In this document: positions 26,515-40,000 of the stretch, piece after piece
Position numbering within the stretch: position 1 is the stretch's first letter
Layout: the number at the start of each line of letters is the position of its first letter
Assembly (NCBI RefSeq): GCF_022539315.1
Contig: NC_066314.1
Span: forward strand, 42,965,180-43,029,179
Reading direction: 5' to 3'
DNA from: Serinus canaria
Taxonomy: Eukaryota; Chordata; Aves; Passeriformes; Fringillidae
Length of the DNA: 64,000 bases
Program-made: the position numbers and the translations under genes
The notes under the pieces: generated by a model
What the model saw: the letters and a program-made list of their open reading frames with translations, nothing else
What the model was told of the DNA's origin: nothing
Databases searched by the model: none

Positions 26515-26615
26515 TTAATTTTGGCTCTGGTACACGATTCATTGCTTAACTTTTAGCTCTGAGCCTCTCTGTGCCTCAGATTTCCTACACAGAAAAACAG
26601 GGATTTGCACAATTT
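26515..26615 (+). mobile_element. MIR-like SINE fragment
   Basis: The order 'ttttggctctgg', 'attgcttaacttttagctct', 'gagcctctctgtgcctcag', 'atttcctacacag' and 'aaaaacagggattt' follows the MIR core: ctctgcc...cacttaacctct...gagcctcagtttcctcatctgtaaaatgggga. The 'gagcctctctgtgcctcagatttcct' block is especially close. Ends are eroded. Together with the other copies in the window this is one of the better-preserved matches. Confidence 0.68.
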
Positions 26616-29600
26616 TTCATGGTGTATCAAATTTGATCTGCTCCCAAGCTTCTGCTAATAATAGCTCTGTGTGAAATGGAAAGTAGCCAGTTTTAAGAGC
26701 TGAGTACAAGTAAAGAGCATCTGTCAGTTACATAAAAAGAAATTCAAAACATTTTAGGCAAGGAAAGCATGACCTAGTACTCTGCTCAACAGTAATTGTC
26801 TTCCTGTCTGTATGTGAAGATGCAACATCACTTCTGATCCATACTCAGATTTTAGAGGAAGATTTCATTCTTACTGGCTGAAAACTCAAAAAGGAAACAA
26901 AAAAACAGAGGCTACATCCACTGACCTAAGTTTGTTTTTTTTCAACTCCTTCCATGTTAGCATGAACTTCCAGAGTTCTTCAAGGAAGTCATTAATATCC
27001 CCTATCCCTCTTACCCTGTCTGGCTGTCTCAGCTTTGCAAGTCTTGCCCATCCTTGAAGAGACAACTTACACTGCAGGCTGGGAGAAAAGAAAGGAGAGA
27101 ATACTTAGGGAGGTGACAGCTGGAGAGATGCACAGCATCCCTGTTGGAGAAGCCAAAGGGGCTGGAGAAGCTCCCAGAGCCACTGACTGTAGGAGAGGGA
27201 CTGCAGAACTGACAGCAGTGGGGAGAAAGGTGCCTATGGCATGGGAGACTGGCAAAAGGTATGGGGTGCATGGAAACTCAGAAACACACAGAACCCCTGA
27301 CTTGGACATGCATATCCAAGGACTTTCCCCCCTGCAACCACAACATAGCAAATACAGCCCACAAGCAGATAATGCTCCAATTGGCAACCTGCACTGACTC
27401 ATGGAGCAGAAGAAACCTAGCAGCACTGAGTGAAATGGGGATACCAGATGCAGCAGCAAAGGAGTGTGAGGAGGGAGGGGCTACATTCACCCTATGCACA
27501 TTAGTGGTACAAATGTACTGCAGTTTTGGGCATGCAAATTTGTTTGGCTCAGACTTTAAGATGCTCCAGTATCGCTATTCTTTGTATGTTTTTGACATGG
27601 TTTGCAGCAGGTCTGCTCTTGATTTTCTTACTGATAGTCACAGATGAAAGGTCTTGCTTGGAGTGATAAAGCTGAGGGGTTTTTCTGTTAATTTTTAAAC
27701 TTCCCTCTATTCCCCCTTGCACTCCCCTCATATCAATAAACATCTGCCTTCCTTCCTGAAGGCCACCCATGCTAGTGTATTCCAGCAAGATCCTGTTCCA
27801 GGTCACAGCACACAGCCCAAGCTTTGCAATTGCTTCACCTCTACCCAAAGGGATTTAAAGAATTAAACTTCCAGACAATCTGGAAAATCTAAGTTGAACA
27901 TTTACTGCTATTAACCCCACAAAAGATTGCACTGGGCTGATATGCATAAGTAGTTACGGCATTTGGAAGCACAGACTTCGTCAAATGCATATGCCACCCA
28001 AGCAAGATATTTCCTACAATTCAAAGTCAGCACCCACTACTTAAACTGTTATCCTTCCCCCTCATTATCACTCTCCCCTCACACATATATTACTTGGCTT
28101 TGTCTTTCTCCCAAGAGAAAAAAATGGGTTTGATTCTCACTTGGCTAAGGCTACATGAGCCTTAGCTCACTGCATTCAGAGTGCCCAGACAGTGCAAGGA
28201 TGAACCTGCAGGAACTGTTTTGAAAACCAATCAAATAATAATTTTTTAAAAAGGCTAGAAACAGGAACCAAACCAAATCCAATAATTACTGCTGAAGACC
28301 CAGTTCAGTAGCATCAGTGAGCAACATGCTGAGGAAGACTACCACATCATAAAAAGATCATCACCTTTTTATCAGTAAAAATCTAGTGCAGATGAAGGGA
28401 GATCTTGGCTGTTAAGCATTCTTCTTCATCATGCACACAAACCTATAAAGACAGAGAAGATATGAGATTACCAGAAGCTGAAAAGAAGTCACAATATGAA
28501 CACCTCATGCCCTGCTGACAGTCAACCAGGACGAAAATGACCCAGAAAAAGATCTGGATATCAGGACTCAGTTTCACAGCCACTGCCTTGCAAGAATACT
28601 CACAATTTTTCTGTCCTTCATCTCTTTCTCCTCTGTGGTGGGTGGATCCTTCCACCATTAGCTTAACTGACACTTGCTGCTCCGTTCTTCTTGAGATTAT
28701 TTTGATGTGGTTGGTAGTCACTGCTGTTTCAGTTCATCTCCCCCCCTCAACCTCTCCCTGAGCCCACGGCCTCAGCAGCAGTGTCCTATCCTGTTCTTTG
28801 CATTCAAGAACTATGCAAAGACAGAGGATGAACAAGGGCCAAGTTGGTATACAGAATGGAAAAAAAGTTTTGGCCCCCTAAAAGCAACTGAACTGCCTAT
28901 TCTGAACGTGACTTGGGGCATTGTGGATAATGGCACAGCTCCTCCTGGACAACTCCAATAAAGGAAGTCATGCAGACTTCTCTATATGTAACAGTCAGGC
29001 CAAAAGAGGTAAGTGAGATCCAGAAAGTGGCCAAATCTTCCTTGCCCGTTTACCTGTTCCCTGACACCACCTAAGCATAGAGGCTGTTTCCACTGTTGCA
29101 ATTCCACTGCAATTAGCAGTGCCTCCTATGTCAGACTGCTGTGCTCCTCTTTCCCTTTGAGCTCTCAGAGTTACAACTCTTGTTCCACTTCCTGAGGGAC
29201 ATCTTTTCTAAGACTCATCTGCCTGTCCCATCCTGCTGTTATGCTCCTGCTGCTCCACTTTTCTGATTTTATAGACAAGTAATGCTTGAGCTGCAATGCT
29301 CTGTAGTCATTGCAAGATCATAATATTTTAGAACAGAGTTAGAGAGGTGTAAAGGAATATATAAGGGAACTATTTTTACTATTTTTAAAGAAGGGAAGAT
29401 AAGATGAATGAAGATAAAAGCCAGTGAGAGGAAAGCTGCAGGAACAGCCTAGTCTGCTCAGCCAGTACCAACCAGTTCCATCTGGTAAGTGGAACGAATT
29501 ACGTAGTGCACTGTGTTGCTTTACTCTCCTGTCAACACAATCAAGCAAACGTAGCCACCTGGCGAGGTGAAGCTAGAGTGTTTTCAAACTGTCTGCTTCT

Positions 29601-32600
29601 ACAAATGCTTGACATTCTTGATAAAGTTGTATCCTCTTTCAGTTACTGGAGAGATGTTGTTAATGTCTATAGCATTTGGGAAAGGCTTATATGCATCAAC
29701 TGTACATAGCAGTGCAACACTGAACGTGCAAAGAACTTGAAAAATGTTTTGATTCCTCTTCCTAAAATGCTAAAAAATGAAGGATTTCCAACTCTTAATA
29801 TGATAGTAGATCCATCTGTTTCTAATCTCATTGTTCTGGGTATTGCTTCCTGGCCCAAAGACACAGAGGGAAAGTCAATGATATTTTCCAGAGGGTGGAA
29901 ATTAATTTGCTGGTGTTACAGCCAGTTCCACTGCTTTCCTCTAAACGACTCCACAGCTCAGGACTGTCAACTCAGCCCTCATTGTAGTCATTAGCTGTAG
30001 GGTATCTCATTTCTACAGACAAAGTTGAAGAACTATCTGTGCTAGAGAAGAGGTTATTACTGATAAAGTTCAACTTGCTAGCTCTTTGCCATGCTTGCAT
30101 GCTAGTTTAAATGAGAAAAAATACAAATAAATCATTTATTAGCCCATCTTCTGTGAAAGTTCAGACAAATTATCAGTGGTTCTCTGCCACTTTCTCTTCA
30201 GTGTTACCACTGATAGCCATCACACTGTAGAGTTAGGGAGAAGCATCCTTACAAGACACAGCCTGCCTGTCAGGGCATACTGCAACAAGACTGCTCTGTT
30301 TCTACAGCATTTCTTGTCCTTGTTTCTCAGCAAGGGAGATTTGAGCACCTACCCTATAGGGTCAGCCCTCCACCCCCAGATTCAGCTGATACAAGCATTC
30401 CTTGCCTTGTACAACGGCAGTTTCCTGAAGCTATACCTATCAAGTCCTTCAAATGGACCTTTTAGCAAAGAAGAACATGATGTTTAATCTTTAATGCTAG
30501 TGCTTCCACAACAGATATCCAGAAGCAATCTTCTACATCAGTTCTGTGGCATTATGGAACACAACTGATTTTCTGGTGTGCCAGAAATAAGCTTTATATT
30601 TATGGCTTTTAAATAAAAGTCATTATAAAAATCAAAATCCTCCCACTCATGTTTTCAAACTGTATTTCACCTGAAGTCATTTTTTCTGTGAGTTAAACTC
30701 AAAGGAGTGTTTAAGGTGAAGTAATTTCCAGCTCCTGGGAATATTACATCACCTTTGTCTGCTACAAAAGTTTGGGCTCCGAACAAAGTTAATGCTCCTG
30801 TTAAAAGGTTCCTAGCCTTAATTCTCTATTTCCCATCTAAGGATCCCATTCCTTCCTGCCTGCTTAGATGTAGGTGCTCTGTGTTTACCTTTGTCTAAAT
30901 AATCCTGTTTAATTCATAGCCTCTTTTGCCTCCATACAGTACTCTAAGGATTTGTGCTAACCTGGACAGTCCTCACAGAAAGAGAGGTCTAAAGGAAAAG
31001 TCACATGTGCAGTAAGGCATGTGGCTGTTTTTAGAAGAATCAATGAAAAACACCTTCTCCACATCAACATACAGATCATACTTACAGGACAATTCCCAAG
31101 ACAAGAAAAGCTGAATATATCTAACATCTTACAGCAACCAGAGGAGGGGCATCCAAACTGTCTCATACAATTTTCAGTCATCTGGTCATTTTTCTTGCCT
31201 TGTTCTGTTTTCAATGAACTAATTCGTCTTACTGAAGAGGCATAAAACTAATCTAAAGAATATAATAGAAAATCAGATTTTTCTCTGCTGCTTCAGTGAG
31301 CTGAATCAGCATACAGGCAGCAAAGTCACATAAGGGAAGCAGCAGAGTCATGCAGCCAGGAGCAGGAGACTGAAAATCAGCATGCCAGCAGATCCCCACC
31401 CCAGGGCTTTTCATTCCAGTAACTAATAATGGACAGCCAAAGAAAACACTTGGCCTTTTGGCCTTTCCACCCAAGCAGAATTTGAAGTCCAGAGAGGTAT
31501 GCTTTGCAATAAAATTAAAAGGGAATTTTGTATGCAAAGTTGCTCAATATTTTTATTTCATGTTAATCCATCCAATCATTCCTAGGGCTAATCACATTTA
31601 AGCAGGCAGTTCCATGATTTCAAACACTTTGTCCTTATTATAGTTACTGTTATTTATCCTTATTATAGAACAGTAGACAGAGTCCCAGAGCTCAGCCATC
31701 CTCAGCCTCTGAATGGATGCACAGTCTGGGGGAAGGGATAGCAGCCTGAAGCTTTGCCAGAACACCCAATCAATCAGGCACTCTGCTAGTTCCCAGCCAA
31801 TGCCTGACTCCAGGTGTTACTCAGTTTCCCAGGTGAATCTGTCTACTGATAGGGTTTCGTGCTGAAGGATACTAAATAAGTATGTCTTTCACAGTTTCTG
31901 ATACATTATTTTCCAATATGTTTCAGATCAAATTGGTAGTGTCCAGCACCTACAGATCAGTACAAATTCTGTATGCTTTTTAGGTTTTGATACACTTGTA
32001 GTATTTTTGCATAAGAACAAAGTGACATTTGGGATTTAGATCAGTAAAAACCAGGCTTCTTATGCATCCAAGTGGAATCCAGGGTAAAAGACGGAGATAA
32101 GGGAACTAGGGAAGTAATAGATATAGTTCATTTTTCCTGATCATGGTTGGTCCACCTTTCAGGAAAATCTGAACATATATCTTTGCTGGCCTGCCTGCCT
32201 TCCTTCCTCAGAAGACACAAGGCAAAAACAGACAGGCATTCCCTTTCCAGTTTCTTGTTTACAAAACAAATAGAATGTATTACTCCTTCAAAACCTCTGT
32301 TTGCACTCCTAACATGAGAAAAAATGTTGAGACTACATGTTTGATAACAAGTCATGACCTTTGCTTTGGCATTTGGAGTCCGGTTAAACTTGGCTTGTTA
32401 AGTTTTCAAAACACAGTCATTTTTGAAACTTCAATTAAATAAAGTCCACTTATTCTAAAATGAAATTATTTCTATATTTCTGGTTTAATGATATCCACAA
32501 AGATTATTAAAGAAGTCTCATTACCTTGCTTTATTTCTTTTTACTTTTTAATTACACTAATGGATGAAATTCTAGCTAGTGAGTGAGAGTGGTTTTAGTG

Positions 32601-34927
32601 CAGGGGTGGTGAGCTCATGAGCTGAATACAGCACACCAAGCAGTTCATCCAGGCTACAGCTCAGTCTTAGCACCACCTCACACAGCGTCCCTGAAGCACA
32701 GAGAGGCAGCAAGCCACAAATCAGCTGATCACTTGGGCAGCCTGAACAAACCATTTCTTCTGAAGGAATCACAGACTTTCCACTGTGTGCCTTCACCTCT
32801 GTGGCCTAAAGAACCACACCACAAGAAAAGTGGTCGGTGGGACTGTGGAGGCACATCCTCCAAAACAGCTGTGCAACCTCTGGCCATAGGACACGCTGTG
32901 CAGTGGTCACAGGACAGAGCAAACCTGCGTGGCCACATGACAGGACACACACACAGCCTTCAGCCATGACTCATTCCACATGTAACTGCACATGTGGCAG
33001 CCAGGTGACGGGGCAGGTAGATCTGGAGAATGTGACATATATACATGGCCACTTTCCAACAGGGGAAGGGACACACCTTTCCTTATCATGGTTTTCAGAA
33101 GCCATGTGACTGCTCAGCTGAAAGCAAAGGCACAGCTGCGTCAGAGCAATTCTGGTTATGGCAAATACACTGCTGCTCCTACAAACACAAAATTTTTTCT
33201 TTCTCTTCTTTGCAGATATTGTCTACTACATGAGAGGGTGGTCTGCAACTCCAAGATAACAAGACAGTCCATCTTATTACATATTAATGAGGATCAGTAG
33301 AAGGTTTCCTTTTCAACCATTTGACTGATAGTGAACATTCTTCACACAGGCAGAATGCTCAAGGGACATCCTAAGTGTCTGTTCATTCCTACAAGCTGTT
33401 TATAAAATTACAATAGAATAAAACTGCCCATGAAGAAGAAAATACTAAAATAATAGCTAAAGACATAAGTATCATTGTCCTTCACTGAGTGCTTGTTAAT
33501 TTTTCTTACCTGATTTTCTGAAGTGTAATTATTGTTCATGGTCTTTTTTAAGGGAAAGGCTTTTCTTAAACCATGGAAAGACACAGGAACAGAAGGATCA
33601 CAACAGTGACAGGAAGAGCAGGGAAGCAGCACCCAGACTTGTTAAGGATTCAGGGGTTTGTCTTTTACAAATGTAAAGTGACATCTGGCATAAAAATACA
33701 TCAATAGGGTGAATTCCCACCCAAAAGTTCAATGACTGGGAAACAATTACAGAGTAAACATCTTCTTGGCAAAAGATCAAATTTCTCCCAGTGCAGAGAC
33801 TTCACTGGAAGACAACAGAGATAACTCTACATTTGGTATTGCTTCATTGAAGCACTTCTGACAATAAGTTTTCACATTGCTGTGATGAAAAGCCATGTTT
33901 AGGAATATGTTTTAATCTATATGCTTCATGCATACTGTATCCAAACACTGTTCTGAAATGCAGTACCTGCAAGCAGGTGAGGTAAAAGTGGAAGGTCAGT
34001 GTCTTTCCTTTAGGACCAAATGTTGTTTTGATACCTGGATTAGGTTTCTCCACACAAAAGCAATGTGCTGCTGTTAACATTGAACACTTATCCTCTTGAC
34101 GCAAACCAGTAATTTTCAACATGAGGGTTAGAAATTCCAAGAGGTTTATCAACCGTTGCTGGAGAGTCTGAGGAAGATGGCTCAGAAACACCAACCAGAA
34201 ATACCTCTCAGGAAAAAAAGACAGTATGTCCATAAATCCATTCTCCCCTTATTCTCCCTGTTGAGGTTTCTATACTCCACCCTCACTCCTCTCCTGGGAC
34301 CCCTTGGTCCTGTGGTTCAGTTCCCCATTTCTGATCTGCTTCTTTAAAATAATTCCCTTTTTACATTTGAATCCCTCCACTCTCCTTTACAAATACAAAA
34401 CTTTCATCAATTAACTACTGAAAAGAAATTTTCTGTACCCTCCTACCCTGAGCAGACAGAGTTGGCCATTCTAAGAAGACAATTCAGCACCTCTTTGCTT
34501 TAAAAGTGTTGCACACTTAAAAATAAAGCCTGACATTCATCTACCTAACTTTAATTTCTTAATGACTTTCCCTCAGGTGTTCCTCTCCTAAAGTCCAATG
34601 TTAGGTACTGAAGTGACTCTGCATGCGGTGACTCAGGCATGCATACCTGATTACTCTACTTGTCTGCTTCCAGAGTGTCCAGGGGTTATTTCACAGCTTG
34701 ACTGACATTCATAAAATGTAGCATTCAGTGGAATGGCAGAGATGAATCAGCTGGAGGGGAGAAAATTTATTTCTAGTCTTCTGTCTACACTAACAGCCAA
34801 CTGCCACAATTCTGAGCACAGGACTCACAGTTCCTGACAGTGGCCAGGCTGTACCTGACCTCCACAAGAACAGGGTAGGAGAGATGGCAAATCCTCCCAC
34901 TGCATCAAGTTACAAAGCCAACAACAG
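26616..34927. other. Non-coding unique sequence, 8.3 kb
   Basis: No gene is supportable. Overlapping frames cluster at about 27029-27650 (up to 130 codons on both strands) and 32570-33300 (up to 102 codons), where composition is less AT-rich, but these conflict with one another and lack known motifs. A 9-bp inverted repeat with a 5-nt loop ('gctaaggct'/'agccttagc') is at 28144-28166. A possible worn repeat lies at about 31680-31850, family unknown. Confidence 0.6.
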
Positions 34928-34992
34928 CTGTCTTGCCACAGGCAGGAGCATGTTGCCCTGCCTGTGGCAAGACAGTCTCACTGAGTGAGACT
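34928..34992. repeat. Compound perfect palindrome: 19-bp hairpin plus abutting 9-bp palindrome
   Basis: Arm 34928-34946 ('ctgtcttgccacaggcagg') is the exact reverse complement of 34957-34975, separated by a 10-nt loop. Immediately after, overlapping by two bases, 34974-34982 ('agtctcact') and 34984-34992 ('agtgagact') form a second perfect palindrome around a single central G. The stem is GC-rich compared with its surroundings. There is no sign of a transposon (no target duplication or flanking mobile sequence), and the stem is short for a microRNA precursor. Confidence 0.95.
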
Positions 34993-36619
34993 TTGGAATG
35001 TGCTAAGGAAAAGCAGGCTTTCTTCAGGTGCTGAGAGAACTGCCATCCCTATTTATGCAGCAACCCAGCCACATGGGCCACATCAGGTCAAAAGAGTCAC
35101 AGATAACAACAGCATGTGGACAATCCAGATTCCCAGAGGAATGTGGGAGCAAATACATAAATATGCCTGCTGTAGCAGCACTTGTCCACTCTTATAAAAC
35201 CCAGTTTGGAATGGTCCTATATTATTGTTCAATTTTGTATCGTGCTGGTTGAATTTGCTGAATATGAAGCAGAAGCAGTAGTAATTAGGCTAGGTAAATG
35301 GAACATATTTGACATAAGAACAACAGTTAGAAATATAGAAAATTCTGATCTCAGGCAAAGACATTTCTCTGAGTAGATTTACATTTAAAAACACACTTTC
35401 AAAATAAAGCAGAGACTCATGTAATTATTTTTATTCCAATCCTTCCATAGCAGTAGCCCAAAGGACACGTTATAGGACATGGCCTGGTGTTCACAAAGAT
35501 CTGAGCCAAACTTTAAGCCTGTTTTTCTAATTATCTGCTAGTCTGCAAAAGCACCTGAGTTTATGACAAGATGTTGAGTTTAGGATTATCTCTACACTGA
35601 GTTAAGTTCTTAAAATACGTTATTACATAACAGTTTTTTGGGGCCCTTGCCTTCCTCCATTTACAACAGGATTTTCCTCTGGGACAAAATCCAGACAAAG
35701 TAGTGATGAAGTCTACGCTTTCTGGACACTCTTTTTTCCCACTATATCATTTGTTGCAAAAATTGGCAAATGATAAAAGGCAAACCTGAAGAAAATAGAA
35801 GGCGTCACAATGAAAGCAAATGAATGTGGCTTTTTGCCATGGAGCTCTTCTGCAGTGCCAATCAGGCCATTTAAATCACACTTTTCACTATTTTTTAGCA
35901 ACTGCATGTTCCTCATCTTCCCATATGTGGCTTGAGATTGCAGGTTGTAATTTGAAGCAGAGCTAAAGAGTCAGCTTGGAGTTGATTTATGTGGATGTTT
36001 TACTTTGAGTATCAGCAGTACTAAACACTGAGTACTCTGAAATATCATCTCCTGAGCACATCAGTCATAAATTAGTGCAGATAACAAAGAGAGCATACAA
36101 AAGCCCCATCATGTCATGGGAGTTTTACGGAATAAATTCAGTACAAGGAGACACAAGAAAAGAAAGTGCATTAGGAAATCATCCTCTCTGATTTCAGAGC
36201 AGACTTTTGTCTAAGTAACTTTGAGACATTTGATTTTACAGTCTTTGTGTATAATTTCCTAGACTTTTCTCAAATCAAAGCCTGAACAGAACTAAATCAC
36301 TACAACTCCTGTGTGCCTGTCACAAGTATCTACCATGATCCATAAGCCAAGGCTCCTGGACCCAAAAGCACAGGCCACTGAGCCAGATAAGCTGCCCTCC
36401 TGCCAGTAAATCAGCAGAAGAGGTTGCAAGACATTTGCTTCTTCAGGTGACATTTACTACCATTAGTGGCTGATAGAAAAGGTAATTCAGGGAGAGCAGA
36501 AAGAAGAATGTATTCTGACAGGTAAAACTCCCACCCACCACTCCTTTTGGATTTTGTGGACAATGCCCAGCACTTCCTATCTGTCCTATGCATGCATAAG
36601 GCTTTCTGAAAAAGCAGCT
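34993..36619. other. Non-coding unique sequence
   Basis: No gene or named repeat is recognised. Open frames are below 75 codons. Confidence 0.65.
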
Positions 36620-37060
36620 CCTCCTTCTTCAGCAAGCCTCCTATATCAGTCCCACTGTCCTTGCTAAGCCATTCTCAGCTCTCTTCCTTTGCCTTCCCTC
36701 CAAAGTCACTGCTCTCCCAACAACTCCCAGGTGGAATATCCTCCCAATTCCCTCCTCATATGTGTACAAGTTACTCCATTCCTGCTTGGTCTTCAATGAC
36801 CCTACCCCATCTCCCTTGCTCTCAGGTTTTCTCTCAAGCAGTTTCCAACCTTGACTTCAACATGTGAACTCCCTTCTACATCCCTGTAGTCACCTGTCCT
36901 CCTTTCTGCTTACTGAAGTCCCAGCTTATAATCATCTCATTTTTATATCCAGACTCAGCTTCCCTCTTAATTCTCTCTCTCTTCTTGCACCATCTCCATG
37001 ACTCACCTCTGTCATCGAGCTGCCTCCCATTCCTTCTCTCATTTCCCCCAGTTTCTAGGC
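36620..37060. other. Pyrimidine-rich stretch on the plus strand
   Basis: For about 440 bp the plus strand is strongly enriched in C and T ('ctctcttcctttgccttccc', 'attctctctctcttcttgc', 'cattccttctctcatttccc'). It is not a simple microsatellite because the order is irregular. It could be the remnant of an old interspersed repeat or unique DNA with strand bias. No continuous reading frame spans it (best 68 codons). Confidence 0.6.
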
Positions 37061-40000
37061 CACACTACAACGCAACAGAGACAACTTTTGAGAGTATTTT
37101 TTAAGGAATAAAGAAACATATTCTTCCCTAAATTTTCCTTTCAGAAATTACTCAATCACTTGGCTGCTATTTGTCAAAGTTTTCCACCTCATGTTTTCCA
37201 TCAGCAATGGAAAAGTGCAGCCAAAATTGCTAAGTCTTCTCAAAGTTATGAGGAACTGATACACAAAGCCATACTAGGATATGCTGTGGAGACTTAACAG
37301 CACAAAGTGCTATCTGCCTCTCTTGGAATTGTACTTACATACAGGTTTTATGCTTTCATTTCAATTATTGGCTTGAATAAATTAGCTCCATTAGCTTTAA
37401 CTTTGCTTCAGTAAAAGACACTGACCCTGGTTAAATAGGAAGGGTGGTGAGCTCCAACTTTAACAGACTTTGCTAAAAATGCTTGCTAAAAATTCCACGC
37501 TTATGCACATGGTGGCTATGATCCACCTCCAAACAAGGAACAGAGCTTACTTGCCAATGTCATCCTGCTGCTCTGCTATCAAATCCTTGTTAAAAAGCAC
37601 ACATTAAGTCACTTGACTCTAGCATGTCTAAAATTTATGTGATCTGACATTTCCAAAATGGGTCTTGCATTTTGTCTATATGTAATTTCTTTTTATCTTA
37701 CCAATGAACCTTAGAATAATTGTTAGTAGCTTTAGGCATATTGAGCTATGTGTCTCAGGTGTGTCTACAGACAAGAAATTCCCAAGCTTTCAAAGTCCAT
37801 ACACAAAATGCAAAAATCTTTGTAGAATGTATAATGATAATGTTTTAAGTTCTTCCTTCCAAAATCTTTGCTGAAAACTAAACAAACACATACACTCCCA
37901 CACAGTATCCTTAAAAACCATGAACATTCTGTTTGTATCCCATGTTCTTTCTTGAAAAAATATATGTTACAGACATTTTAAAAGTTTTCTTATATTTCTC
38001 AGTAGTTTTGGTAGGCAAAAACCTTAAATTAAAAGGAAAAAAAGCAATGTAGACAAAACCAAACCATTGTGACTGTTTTAGTTCACTCCTGAAAACTAGA
38101 AGACTAAAATAAACTTTGTGTTTAGCTCACTGCATCAGCTAAGAGGAAAAAACCTCTCATCTTTCACTTAGTTTTTACTTGCTTGTCTTCATGAAAGCTT
38201 AGAAGATACTGGTGCTGCTTTCTTTCATTACAGATTTCCACAGACAAGACAGAAACAGTGCAACTGAAATGCCAGGGACAGTGAACTCATTTTATAAATA
38301 AAAGTGTGAGCATGTACAATATATAAAATACATGAGTTCAGATTTGGTCAGATAATATTCTTACACCTGTTCATTCAGGCTTTGGACCAAAGCACTTGCA
38401 GAGCCAGGGAATGATATTTGAACAGAGCTGGGTAAAAATAGATCTGCTCTTGTAACATTATCAAAAGGCTCTGACCTAAGAGATGACAATATCTGATGGG
38501 GTAAATCATCGGAATTGGATGTTTCCTCATGTTTTAGGATTGGTTAGTATTATTTAGTATGCATAAAATAGCTGACCCCTACTACAGGACATACTGTATT
38601 CATGATCCATAGCTGACTTCTTCAGTCCTATATCAAGTTCATTCCATAGTCCTATTTGTATTATACACCAAAACTATTCATTGCAATAGTTTCATTTGCA
38701 AAGAAATCCATAAGTACAAAATAAGTTACTTTACGAGATTAGTGCAGAACTTTGACAGACAGCAGCCTCTAAACTGTTTCCTCTTTTCTGAATGTCTTAT
38801 ATATCTTATGCATGCAGCTATATATGTAGTTAGGAAGAGTACTCTTTCCATTACAGCAGCTTTTGCTTCCATTGATAAAAAAGAATTGATACAGTATTCA
38901 CTGCATTTTAGCTCTTTATGTCTGCTTTGTGACCAAGGCTGCTGTATGTGAGCCCACTTAGCTTTGCCTGCATGGCTGAGGACTGTGCCCTCTCTGCAGA
39001 ACCATCCACCAGTGAGTGACTCTGCCCAGCACCTTTCTGCTGTGGTCACTCAGACTAACAGTGTGGAGCAAGCCCACTCTCTGCAGAGTCACCAAGGAAG
39101 ATCAGCACTGGAAACAATTTAAACCTGTGCCAGGAAGGATAAAAGCTGTGCACTTCTGTATCAAGCAGGGAGGCAGGCGAGGAGGCTGTGTGCACTCATG
39201 CCCAAATGACAGTGAAAGCACAGGTTGCCCTGCTGAGCCACTTTTAATTCATGCTTCAGCAACTTTTGTAGGCACTGGTGACTACAAATATTATTGTATC
39301 TAAATACTATACAATACTATTATCTAATACTATCTAGACAAATACTACTACAATACTATTATACTGACACACAATAATAAGGCAAGTATGGCAATGCCTC
39401 CTTTGCTCAAAACCCAGAATGTTTTTTGTTGACTCAGAGTTTACATTTTGTTTCAGTTCACTGCATGTGAGACTTGGAAACCTTGGCTGGAACCTCCAGT
39501 TTTGTCTATACACAGAGCACAATATCAGTTTAAATTGAACAGTTTGTCAAGCCAGTAAAAGATCTGGTGGGCATGGATGACTCAAGAATGACATCTCTGC
39601 ATTTGAATCACTCACTCTAGATTTCAATCAGCCGAGTCTTTGCCAAGCCCAGGGCTTCAGTTCTGAGGCAGTGAGATAGGGCATACTGCAGAAGAAAGCA
39701 TTTGTAATTACAAATCAGTGTTCAGGGGGTTCTTCTCCAGTTTCATGACACATTTTCCAATGTCATCATTTTTGTAGTCTGTACTGTCAGTGTTTTCCAT
39801 TTGTTTTTGCAGGAAAGATGGGTTTCTGCTAAATTTTAAAATTTTGGCCATTCGTAAGTTAAGCAGTGAAATAAGGTTAACAGTTCTTCTAACTCATTTC
39901 CCTGCAGCTGGGACTAAAATTAAGCAGTTAATGACTAGACCCATAACTTAGAAATACCTCTACAGAAATACATGCTCCCTCCTGAACACCTACCACAACA

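Noticed and set aside
27029..27650. Cluster of overlapping 70-130 codon frames on both strands
   Set aside because: The frames contradict one another and the peptides are low-complexity or family-less. The cluster reflects locally fewer AT-rich stop codons.
31680..31850. Possible LTR or other repeat
   Set aside because: It has the look of an LTR in composition, but no TG...CA ends, duplication or promoter motif could be fixed.
32570..33300. Cluster of frames in a less AT-rich stretch, considered as an exon or CpG island
   Set aside because: CpG is sparse, no frame has a known motif, and no convincing splice pair bounds a consistent reading frame.
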